From IMG/VR virus record IMGVR_UViG_3300049810_000332, positions 1 to 30,991 of that record: a DNA stretch of 30,991 nucleotides; one strand, given 5' to 3'. Made by a program: the position numbers and the translations under genes. Origin of the DNA: a virus. This document shows positions 1-6,526 of the stretch, one piece after another (position 1 is the first letter of the stretch; the number at the start of each line of letters is the position of its first letter). The notes beneath the pieces are model-generated. The model saw only the letters and a list, made by a program, of their open reading frames with translations, was not told the DNA's origin and did not search any database.

Positions 1-22
1 TCATTGAAACTTGTGCAGACAT
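1..22 (-). CDS. 5' end of an early gene, cut by the window edge
   Basis: Only the first seven codons are inside the window, reading M-S-A-Q-V-S-M. The start at 22 is chosen because an AAAGGA ribosome binding site lies about nine bases upstream and because the alternative ATG at 30 runs into a stop after nine codons. The gene sits directly downstream of the CGAATC-type promoter at 57-84, so it is probably expressed early. Its product cannot be identified from this window. Confidence 0.5.
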
Positions 23-56
23 ATTTTCATTTCCTTTGTTTTGTATCATTAACTAT

Positions 57-84
57 ATAATAGCACGATTCGTGATTCTGTCAA
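57..84 (-). promoter_or_regulatory. Early-type promoter A of the CGAATC family
   Basis: On the minus strand this reads TTGACA, six bases, CGAATC, four bases, TATTAT. The -35 to -10 spacing is 16. The spacer contains the palindrome CACGA-A-TCGTG. Three other promoters in the window (29016-29043, 29263-29290, 29788-29815) share the same spacing and the same central hexamer. It faces the gene that starts at 22. Confidence 0.8.
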
Positions 85-113
85 GTTTTTTGACCTAAAT
101 AAATGAAGTTTTT

Positions 114-503
114 TTAAATTATATTGGAAATGCCATATATGGTGTGTTTTTGCTCAACCCAGTCTTGTAATCCAAGTAAGGATATCTCTGCGGCTATGCT
201 TTCTTCAAACACTCGTAATCTATGGTTAGTAAGGATATATGGACTGTTAAGGTATCGGTCTAAGACGAGAATCATCTTACCCGTTTGGTCAATCTTAAGA
301 TTGATACCAACTGAATTAGTATTTTTGATTACGTACTCTTTGAAATGTGACTTTAGTATACCAGCACCAAATGATGTTAATCTAAAGTTCTTATCATTTT
401 CAGAAGAACTAATGAAAATATCATTTGTACGAAACTCTTTACGGCCTGCTTTTCGACCTTTAGTGTTATCATTCAGATACTTTATTAGTTCATCTTTTAA
501 CAT
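114..503 (-). CDS. Hypothetical phage protein, 129 aa
   Basis: I do not recognise this protein. It has a basic N-terminal segment (K/R-rich around residues 15-22) and mixed alpha/beta character, with no signal peptide or membrane segment. The start is eight bases past the stop of the gene at 511-801, and no good Shine-Dalgarno sequence precedes it. Translation is therefore probably coupled to that gene, and both may be served by the late motifs at 831 and 870. An overlapping plus-strand frame of similar length has no ribosome binding site and is treated as a shadow. Confidence 0.75.
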   Translation of the reverse strand: MLKDELIKYLNDNTKGRKAGRKEFRTNDIFISSSENDKNFRLTSFGAGILKSHFKEYVIKNTNSVGINLKIDQTGKMILVLDRYLNSPYILTNHRLRVFEESIAAEISLLGLQDWVEQKHTIYGISNII

Positions 504-510
504 TTAACAT

Positions 511-801
511 TTAGTCTAACTCAAGTTTTTCGCCCTTAGTCAAGACAAAAACTTCAAAATCATCGCAACGAAATAAACTGTTTAGTCTCTGTGCCAGATT
601 GATAGCATGTCCTGGATTAGAGAACGATACTTTTTTATATTTTGGTCCTGGGAAATTAACTAATGAGTTCAAGCTACGTAGATTTATTGCTACTCCTTTG
701 TGGAATACCGCATACACGGCATCTGCTTTTAGGACTTGCTCACTACGATATGTTTTGTTATCCGTATGCTCAAGTAGAATTGTAGGTTTAGGTCTTGCCA
801 T
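511..801 (-). CDS. Conserved phage-type hypothetical protein, 96 aa
   Basis: This small soluble protein starts M-A-R-P-K-P-T and has a pattern of short beta strands, with a central NSLVNFPGPKYKK segment. It resembles conserved unknown proteins that I associate with T4-like marine phages, but no function is known to me. An AAGGA ribosome binding site precedes the start. Two ATAAATAC motifs at 831 and 870 lie directly upstream, which points to late expression and possibly a structural or assembly role; that role is inference. Confidence 0.8.
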   Translation of the reverse strand: MARPKPTILLEHTDNKTYRSEQVLKADAVYAVFHKGVAINLRSLNSLVNFPGPKYKKVSFSNPGHAINLAQRLNSLFRCDDFEVFVLTKGEKLELD

Positions 802-830
802 ATGAAATCCTTGTTAATTATTACTACATG

Positions 831-838
831 TATTTATC
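831..838 (-). promoter_or_regulatory. Late-promoter motif GATAAATA
   Basis: The minus strand reads GATAAATACATG about 30 bases upstream of the gene starting at 801. It matches the T4-type late -10 element TATAAATA except at the first base. The same ATAAATACA core occurs upstream of several other genes in the window. No -35 element is needed for T4 late promoters. Confidence 0.6.
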
Positions 839-869
839 AAAATCTCTGAATATATATACGTAGTTAATG

Positions 870-877
870 TATTTATA
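870..877 (-). promoter_or_regulatory. Late-promoter motif TATAAATA (perfect)
   Basis: This is an exact TATAAATA on the minus strand followed by CATT, in the gap between the protease gene ending at 880 and the gene starting at 801. Together with the copy at 831 it gives a tandem late promoter for 511-801 and 114-503. Confidence 0.65.
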
Positions 878-879
878 CG

Positions 880-2151
880 TTACTTGCCTCGTGGTGTGTT
901 CCTTTGGTCAAGCCAGCCTTGCAATTCTACTCTGTCTTTTTCAGTAAGTATAAAACTAAATTCAAGTTCTTCGTACCCAGTAAATTCATCACCACGCTTA
1001 ACTTTAAGTGTCATTGTTTCACCCGGAAACGAATGCAGACCTTCTTGCATAATATTCATGGGTCCGTATACTTTTTTACCATTTATCTCTAAAAAGAAAT
1101 CACCAGTACGCAATCCAGCTTCATAGGCTGATGAATCTTCATTATCATCCATGAATGCATACATCATATGCCTGTCCTCTCTAGGCAAATCTAACATTTC
1201 CATTTCTTTTAATTCTTCATATGTATATATTTTAAATGTAAAAGGAAGTTCGGCATATGGTACCCAATCAACTACGTCTGAAACATGAGTTTCTAAAATG
1301 TAATTCATTGCACGTTGGGCAATCTCAGATTGAACAGCTAATCCAACACCATCCCATCCTGGTATTGCTCTACCTGGTGACAAAATACTTAGTATAACAC
1401 CTGCAACTTTGCCGTCTGTAGTTATAACAGGACCTCCACTATTGCCTTGATTGACAACTGCATCTACTTGTAGATGTAATGTATAAGGACCAGTACCAAA
1501 TCTATTTACATATGTAATTGCACCTACACTCGCAGTATATGGTAAAGACATTCCATGACCAATGACAACAACTGGATCACCTTCTGTTATATCTTTTCTG
1601 GAATCTTCTATAAATTCTAATGCTTCCCATTCTTCATTATCTTTCTTTTCAATTTTAATAACTGCAATATCGGCAACTGGATCAAACCCAATGATTTCAC
1701 CGTCATACGGCCACCATTCAGTTGCAGTGTTTATTTGAAGTTTAAGATTTAATGGAAGTTCTGATTTGCGTTCTATAACATGATAGTTTGTTACAATGTA
1801 AGCATGTTTATCTGTTACTTTGGCAAAGAAGCCCGTGCCCTGCCCGCCTAGATTTTGCACAAATGCATTATCTGATGGCATGAGTTTTACCTGTACGATA
1901 CTCTTATAGCTACGGTTGATTGCGTGTTTAATGTCACGTTCACCATCGAATCCCTTGCCATTAAATACGACACCATTAAGGTCATACAGAAAATCACCTG
2001 TATCTCGTCCAAACTGGTCGTATGACCAGCCTATTCCTTTATGTATGGATTCTTGTATCTCTCTTACATATGAATTAGTAACAAATGAAAACACCACTGC
2101 CACTAATAATAACCCTGACCACTTTAACAACTTCTTCATCATTAGAATCAT
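880..2151 (-). CDS. HtrA/DegP-like trypsin-family serine protease with PDZ domain
   Basis: The 423-residue product is a predicted envelope-anchored serine protease. Residues 6-25 form a hydrophobic signal anchor, so the protease domain should sit outside the cytoplasmic membrane. The catalytic triad is visible as H124 (TNYHVIE), D161 (DPVADIAVI) and S238 (GNSGGPV). A PDZ-like segment follows at about residues 320-410, including the GLRTGDFFLEINGKKV region. The order signal anchor, protease, single PDZ matches DegS/HtrA proteins. The start at 2151 is preceded by AAGGAG at eight bases. Such proteases are normally host quality-control or stress-signalling enzymes. In a phage it could manage envelope stress or process a phage envelope protein such as the SbmA-like product at 2926-3897. 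All catalytic residues are intact, so activity is likely. Confidence 0.9.
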   Translation of the reverse strand: MILMMKKLLKWSGLLLVAVVFSFVTNSYVREIQESIHKGIGWSYDQFGRDTGDFLYDLNGVVFNGKGFDGERDIKHAINRSYKSIVQVKLMPSDNAFVQNLGGQGTGFFAKVTDKHAYIVTNYHVIERKSELPLNLKLQINTATEWWPYDGEIIGFDPVADIAVIKIEKKDNEEWEALEFIEDSRKDITEGDPVVVIGHGMSLPYTASVGAITYVNRFGTGPYTLHLQVDAVVNQGNSGGPVITTDGKVAGVILSILSPGRAIPGWDGVGLAVQSEIAQRAMNYILETHVSDVVDWVPYAELPFTFKIYTYEELKEMEMLDLPREDRHMMYAFMDDNEDSSAYEAGLRTGDFFLEINGKKVYGPMNIMQEGLHSFPGETMTLKVKRGDEFTGYEELEFSFILTEKDRVELQGWLDQRNTPRGK

Positions 2152-2166
2152 AAAGATTCTCCTTTA

Positions 2167-2355
2167 TTATGATTGGAATTGTCCTCCGTCTAGTGTTATG
2201 TTCTTATCCTTATCACTCTCTTTTAATTCTAGTAGAAGTTGTGCTAACTCACTTTCAACGCCGTTTGCAATGTCTATTGACAAACGAATACTTGTCTCGC
2301 CTCGTAAATTTGCCCTATTTACAATAGCAATGAAATCTTTTAAGTTTTTATACAT
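2167..2355 (-). CDS. Small hypothetical protein, 62 aa
   Basis: This is a short, mostly helical acidic protein of unknown function. Its start overlaps the stop of the gene at 2355-2849 by one base, so translation is probably coupled. It lies 15 bases upstream of the protease gene. No motif is recognisable. Confidence 0.7.
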   Translation of the reverse strand: MYKNLKDFIAIVNRANLRGETSIRLSIDIANGVESELAQLLLELKESDKDKNITLDGGQFQS

Positions 2356-2849
2356 TAATCTTGTTTACTAGCCTTTAGTACCTCTGCCTCAAGTTCTGAT
2401 TTGGTCTTGAACGGACCGACGAATTCATAATTATCCAATGTTTCTAGTTTGACACAGTAAGTATTTCTCCATACTCCGCTAAAATGTAATCCATAATAAC
2501 CAGCCGCATAAAATGTCTTACTAGTGTCACTTTTTGTATACACAGGTATCTGTTTTCCTTGAACAGTTTGCATACCTGAGTTACATGCCTTGTGTTTACA
2601 CGGATAACCTTCAACTTCGTCTAGTGCCTTTCCGTACTCTACACTTTCAATCTTCTTAACAAGTTTTGGTGTGAGGATAGTTTTGCCATATTTTGTAGTT
2701 AGAGCATCGAGGTCTAGGTAGTCAACACCTTTGTTCCTCGTGATTACTTCAAAGTTAGCATCACTGTCCCCTTTCCTAATAGTGCCAAGTTTAACACCAG
2801 CATCTTCTAGGATCCAAAACTTATCTTTTATAATTTCTGTTGTATACAT
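2355..2849 (-). CDS. Hypothetical protein, 164 aa, with late promoter
   Basis: The product is soluble and rich in aromatic residues in its C-terminal half (YAAGYYGLHF). It contains a CKHKAC pair of cysteines around residues 85-90 that could bind metal or form a disulphide. I do not recognise the family. A late motif at 2899-2906 and an inverted repeat at 2867-2898 lie directly upstream, which suggests late expression separate from the SbmA-like gene before it. The Shine-Dalgarno sequence is weak. Confidence 0.8.
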   Translation of the reverse strand: MYTTEIIKDKFWILEDAGVKLGTIRKGDSDANFEVITRNKGVDYLDLDALTTKYGKTILTPKLVKKIESVEYGKALDEVEGYPCKHKACNSGMQTVQGKQIPVYTKSDTSKTFYAAGYYGLHFSGVWRNTYCVKLETLDNYEFVGPFKTKSELEAEVLKASKQD

Positions 2850-2866
2850 ATAATACCCATTGAAAC

Positions 2867-2898
2867 CATTTGTACAAAGAGTTAACTTCGTACAAATG
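2867..2898 (-). repeat. Inverted repeat with 9-bp perfect arms in the leader of the 164-aa gene
   Basis: The arms CATTTGTAC and GTACAAATG are perfect complements separated by 14 bases. The upstream arm abuts the late motif at 2899-2906. RNA started at that promoter, near 2892, would lack part of the first arm, whereas readthrough RNA from the gene upstream would form the full hairpin. No T-run follows, so it is not an intrinsic terminator. Confidence 0.6.
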
Positions 2899-2906
2899 TA
2901 TTTATC
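2899..2906 (-). promoter_or_regulatory. Late-promoter motif GATAAATA
   Basis: The minus strand reads GGATAAATACATT in the 76-base gap between the SbmA-like gene and the 164-aa gene. It matches the ATAAATACA core found at the other late sites in this window. Confidence 0.6.
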
Positions 2907-2925
2907 CTTTTCGTCTGTTCATTTT

Positions 2926-3897
2926 TTATTTTTCGTTGATTTGACGTTCAAATTCTCTTAAACGTTTGAATACACTCATTAACTCAATAAGTGTTGGCCA
3001 TGCTTTAAATAGATATTGAAGTGAGCCTTCTACTCTACCAAATGCACGAATAATCTGTTGCATTACACCAAGTGTTACAACGCCTGCTACAATAGCCGGT
3101 GCTAAGAACACATAAGCACTTAGTACGTTTGCTTGTAAGTATGTAATACGTCCTACATTAAAATACAAATAACGCAAGTAAGATTTAAAGTGAATACTAC
3201 GAACGCCATCAAACAATTCGTTAATAGTCTTTGGTCTCACAGTTTCATCATCTTCTGCAATAACTAATATCTTTCGATATGCGGCTTCTTTCTTTTGTAA
3301 GTCATATTCAACTCCTACTAATCGTAGTAACCAACCTAGTCCAATTAAGAATAGTGTACCACCTACTGACCAAACAATAGCACCTGTAATCAATCCATAT
3401 TGCCAATCTCCAAAGAAGAAGATAGGAATACCTACTGATAAACCAAATAGAATAGGAACGAACTGAACTAGAACCATAATCGATTCAATAAAACTTGTAC
3501 CTAGTCCTTCCATAATACGACTAAACTTAATAGTATCTTCTTGTACCCTTTGTGCGGCACCTTCAATAGTTCTTGCTTTATCATATACTGAATGATACCA
3601 TTCAACCATTGCCGTACGCCATCTAAACAAATAGTGTGCTGTAAAGTAACTTACTAGCACTGCAATAGCAACATATATCATTGCTAGATAGATAAACGTT
3701 CCTAAGCTGGCCCAATATTCACCTATAGTGATTGCATTAGGTGTTGCTAAAGCCGTTTGAATCATATCATAAAACTGACCAAACCATTCGTTAATCTTAA
3801 CATCAATCTCAACTTGTATCCAGAGTGATGATAAGATTAATGCTGACCCTAACCAGGCCCATAAGGACCATTTCTTTTCTGTAAAAAATCTAAACAT
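2926..3897 (-). CDS. SbmA/BacA-family inner-membrane peptide transporter-like protein
   Basis: This 323-residue polytopic membrane protein has about five to six hydrophobic segments (near residues 12-30, 66-92, 140-162, 167-194 and 255-285). The family signature is clear: an FRWR segment near residue 90 is followed by IEGAAQRVQEDTIKF, the hallmark of SbmA/BacA proteins. In bacteria these proteins are proton-driven importers of peptides and related compounds; E. coli SbmA has about 406 residues, so this version is shorter. The gene overlaps the end of the phosphomannomutase gene by eight bases and has AAAGGA before its start. I know of no established phage role. It could change peptide uptake by the infected cell or affect its sensitivity to peptides. 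Confidence 0.85.
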   Translation of the reverse strand: MFRFFTEKKWSLWAWLGSALILSSLWIQVEIDVKINEWFGQFYDMIQTALATPNAITIGEYWASLGTFIYLAMIYVAIAVLVSYFTAHYLFRWRTAMVEWYHSVYDKARTIEGAAQRVQEDTIKFSRIMEGLGTSFIESIMVLVQFVPILFGLSVGIPIFFFGDWQYGLITGAIVWSVGGTLFLIGLGWLLRLVGVEYDLQKKEAAYRKILVIAEDDETVRPKTINELFDGVRSIHFKSYLRYLYFNVGRITYLQANVLSAYVFLAPAIVAGVVTLGVMQQIIRAFGRVEGSLQYLFKAWPTLIELMSVFKRLREFERQINEK

Positions 3898-4651
3898 TTT
3901 CTTTTCCTTTTAATATTTCCCAAGTATCTTTATAGCTTTCTACTTGATAACTCTTTCCATTTACCAATAGCTTCACTGCTTCTGATATATCATAATCGTT
4001 ACCACCATGCATAGTCTTATCACCTATAAAGATAATTTCATCTAAATCATTAAAATCTTTAATGATTTGCTGTTTTCCTTTACCTACTGGCATAATATCT
4101 AGCCCTGTCTCACCGGCTACTTGGGCTACTACTTTCTCTGAAACCATAAAATTATCGTTGAATTTCTTTGCGATAGTCCAACGTTCTTTTGTTTCAGTGT
4201 CATACTTTACGTATTCTTCTCTTTGTTCCGTTGTTGCACCCCTGCCAACAACACTAAAATTCATTAGACCTGGCCTTGCATCAAAATGATTACCAGTTCT
4301 AGTAGTAAATTCACTTTGGAATAACTCTCTATCCAAAAACAACTGAGGTACTTTTGCTAATACCCAATCGTTGTTATATATGTTGATGCCGTTTTCCCAT
4401 ACTGAATTACCGCTACAATTATATACTCTTTCTACTGAGTTAAATAAGTCTTGTCCTATTTGTTCAATAGTTTTTGGTGCATCACTTCCTGTGGCTAAGT
4501 ATACTTTATTTTCTTTTATGAATTCATTGAAAAATTCTAGGAACTCTGGATCTATTTTACCCCTACTTGGTGTTAAGGTTCCATCAACATCAAATATGTA
4601 TTTGCGGTTCATGTTCTTGAATGCCTCAATATCTTCATTAGTTATATTCAT
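3890..4651 (-). CDS. Eukaryotic-type phosphomannomutase (HAD superfamily)
   Basis: The product would interconvert mannose-6-phosphate and mannose-1-phosphate, the step feeding GDP-mannose synthesis. At 253 residues it matches the length of the compact eukaryotic PMM family, not the larger bacterial ManB/AlgC enzymes. Visible motifs are the HAD nucleophile DVDGTLT (D21, D23), an arginine-centred RPGLMNFSVVGR stretch (about 126-137) that matches the PMM substrate-binding region, and GDKTMHGGND (about 210-219), the PMM metal-binding motif. Nearby genes are RNase H upstream and the SbmA-like gene downstream, with overlap. A glycosyltransferase at 9866-10936 is one possible consumer of its sugar. 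The ribosome binding site is weak (CGGATAATATA). Confidence 0.85.
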   Translation of the reverse strand: MNITNEDIEAFKNMNRKYIFDVDGTLTPSRGKIDPEFLEFFNEFIKENKVYLATGSDAPKTIEQIGQDLFNSVERVYNCSGNSVWENGINIYNNDWVLAKVPQLFLDRELFQSEFTTRTGNHFDARPGLMNFSVVGRGATTEQREEYVKYDTETKERWTIAKKFNDNFMVSEKVVAQVAGETGLDIMPVGKGKQQIIKDFNDLDEIIFIGDKTMHGGNDYDISEAVKLLVNGKSYQVESYKDTWEILKGKENV

Positions 4652-4655
4652 TATA

Positions 4656-5657
4656 TTATCCGTGAGGATATGATTTGTTTAAGATAGCGGCCATTTCATC
4701 AGGCGCTTTAGATAAGTTCTGTAAGTCCCACACCCCACACCACTTTAGAAAGTTAACACCGACGCCATTGATATTCTTAGGCTTACTTGCTTCTGCTATA
4801 GTCTCTACAAAATCTACTTTTAACTCTGTAGGCTGTGCAGTCAAGTCAATAAGTTTTACATTGCGTTCATAGTCTTCACGTACTGTATGCTCATCACCAT
4901 GATGGTCAGTCCATTTCTGTAACATGAAGTTATTCCAATTAAAACCGCCTGTTGCTTTATCTTCAAATGCTTCAATCATACCTGTCTTATTGCGTGAACC
5001 CTTTTTACGTACACCAGGGTATGCACTAAAGATATTATCCGATGTATCACCACGAATACACTTCTCAAACAGTAACCACTCAGGGTCTGGAGCAGGGAGA
5101 AGTTCTTTAGTCTTTTTGTCTTTCATTGGTGTCATGTTCTTATCATCTTTGAAGAAGCCTTCTTTAGTAATGATACGATTTTGTACACCATCATAAATCT
5201 TTACATTGTCTGTGACTAGTTGCATGTAATCACTGTCACTTGATACGATAATATGCTCATCGTCTGGATGTGATTCAATAAACAAAGCAATCATATCATC
5301 TGCTTCTGCTTGTTTATTATGTAACATAGTACAATTAGTCTTTTTATCTAAGAAACCAATCATATCATCATACGCATCAAACATGATTTGATTTTCTTCT
5401 TGCTCACGTACTGATAATGACTCACGTGCAATCTTGCGATTAGCTTTATATGGCGTGTAAAAGTCTTTACGCCAACTACGTCCTTCTAAACAAAATACTG
5501 CATGGTCGGCATTGAATTTGTTATAACACATTTTGACGCTTGACATCATAATGTGAAAAGCCATACCGATTTTCATATCGACATTAGCACCACGCATTGC
5601 CACGTGTTTTGCTCTATGATACATGTTGAAACTATCAACAAGAATAAATGTAGCCAT
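4656..5657 (-). CDS. rnh: T4-type RNase H / 5'-3' exonuclease (FEN-like)
   Basis: This 333-residue nuclease would remove RNA primers and process 5' flaps during lagging-strand synthesis. It has the FEN/T4 RNase H order: N-terminal LVDSFNMYHRA with metal ligand D8, the EADDM acidic cluster (D120, D121), the SSDSDY cluster (D141, D143), and a helix-hairpin-helix-type region with RGDTSDNI (D204, D207). T4 RNase H has about 305 residues. AGAGGA precedes the start. A TTGACA/TATTCT promoter at 5690-5718 faces it, so it may begin its own transcript. Confidence 0.9.
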   Translation of the reverse strand: MATFILVDSFNMYHRAKHVAMRGANVDMKIGMAFHIMMSSVKMCYNKFNADHAVFCLEGRSWRKDFYTPYKANRKIARESLSVREQEENQIMFDAYDDMIGFLDKKTNCTMLHNKQAEADDMIALFIESHPDDEHIIVSSDSDYMQLVTDNVKIYDGVQNRIITKEGFFKDDKNMTPMKDKKTKELLPAPDPEWLLFEKCIRGDTSDNIFSAYPGVRKKGSRNKTGMIEAFEDKATGGFNWNNFMLQKWTDHHGDEHTVREDYERNVKLIDLTAQPTELKVDFVETIAEASKPKNINGVGVNFLKWCGVWDLQNLSKAPDEMAAILNKSYPHG

Positions 5658-5689
5658 TAGTAGATCCTCTTAGTTTTATATACAGTACT

Positions 5690-5718
5690 AGAATAACACA
5701 CTTTGTGTTACTTGTCAA
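5690..5718 (-). promoter_or_regulatory. Sigma70-like promoter with palindromic spacer, upstream of rnh
   Basis: The minus strand reads TTGACA, 17 bases, TATTCT. The spacer holds a perfect inverted repeat AACACA-AAG-TGTGTT (5695-5709), which could be an operator. The -35 hexamer overlaps the TGA stop of the gene at 5715-6179. The next gene, rnh, starts at 5657. Confidence 0.6.
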
Positions 5719-6179
5719 GAATATTCGGCAGTGTCATCACCGGTTTTTAGTCTTTGAATGATTACACCATCTTTACTTTTAGTGTCTGCACTTTTAGTGG
5801 TACCTTCATCATCTTCAAGTCCTTCCATTACAATGTTCTTACATAAATCATTGAACCAGTTGTCAACAATAGTATCATTGTCAGAACCTTCATAGCCATT
5901 ATTAGCAAGATACTCTACAAAGTCTTCGTTAAAGTCAATCTCAAAGAAACCTGAACCGGGTTTATTAAGTTCAAGTTCCATCTTTAATACTTTAACCCAA
6001 GGCTCTCCTTTTAAAGTAGCAACTTTTTTATCATGGTCATCGTTTGTAATATGGCCATATTTTAAATCAAGTCCAGCTAACGCAATGTCACGTTCTTTTT
6101 CGTTACTTAATTTTTTCGCTTGTATTCTATCAGTTTCTTCTTCTGACTTGAACCAAGTGTTTGGTTTCATTATATCCAT
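5715..6179 (-). CDS. Hypothetical acidic protein, 154 aa
   Basis: The N-terminal third is charged and helical (KPNTWFKSEEETDRIQAKK). The rest is acidic, with an EGLEDDEGTT tail region. There is no signal peptide or membrane segment. It lies between the rhodanese-like gene and rnh with a good AAAGGA ribosome binding site. Its position in the replication block and its acidic tail would fit a small replication or transcription accessory protein, but no homology is recognised. Confidence 0.75.
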   Translation of the reverse strand: MDIMKPNTWFKSEEETDRIQAKKLSNEKERDIALAGLDLKYGHITNDDHDKKVATLKGEPWVKVLKMELELNKPGSGFFEIDFNEDFVEYLANNGYEGSDNDTIVDNWFNDLCKNIVMEGLEDDEGTTKSADTKSKDGVIIQRLKTGDDTAEYS

Positions 6180-6184
6180 AATTA

Positions 6185-6523
6185 TTATCCTTTCAATTCA
6201 GGCACTGCCTGTATTAATTCGTCAATCCCTCCCTTGATATAAAGCATATTCTTATATCCATTATTCTTAAGATACTTTGTTACTTGTTCTGACTTTGTAC
6301 TGTCTTGGCATAAAATCAAACACACAATATGTGTAGGCGCCATTTCAATTTGGTCAGGTATTTCATACATTGAAATATTAAACGTTTGTTTAACAACTCC
6401 TGCACTTTTACGTTCTTCTGTATCTCTGATATCGACAAGAATATAATCTTGTTTCTCATACCATTCATCAACGAATTCTGTAACTGTAATTCCTAAAATT
6501 TCTTCATTAGTTTTATAAAACAT
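6185..6523 (-). CDS. Rhodanese-like domain protein
   Basis: A single rhodanese domain fills the 112 residues. The typical features are LVDIRDTEER early on, the active-site loop LCQDSTKSEQ with candidate catalytic C72, and KNNGYKNMLYIKGGIDEL near the end (the L-x-GG-x-x-x-W/L signature). Rhodaneses carry sulfane sulfur on the cysteine and pass it to acceptors. The gene follows metK by three bases, and its GAGGAT ribosome binding site lies inside the last codons of metK, so the two are translationally linked. A role in sulfur delivery or redox control during infection is possible but not shown. Confidence 0.8.
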   Translation of the reverse strand: MFYKTNEEILGITVTEFVDEWYEKQDYILVDIRDTEERKSAGVVKQTFNISMYEIPDQIEMAPTHIVCLILCQDSTKSEQVTKYLKNNGYKNMLYIKGGIDELIQAVPELKG

Positions 6524-6526
6524 ATT

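Noticed and set aside
124-507. Plus-strand open frame of 127 codons opposite the 129-aa gene
   Set aside because: No ribosome binding site, antiparallel to all neighbours and fully overlapping a frame with better context.
1916-2371. Plus-strand open frame of 151 codons
   Set aside because: It runs antisense across the protease start and two small genes, without a ribosome binding site or recognisable protein pattern.
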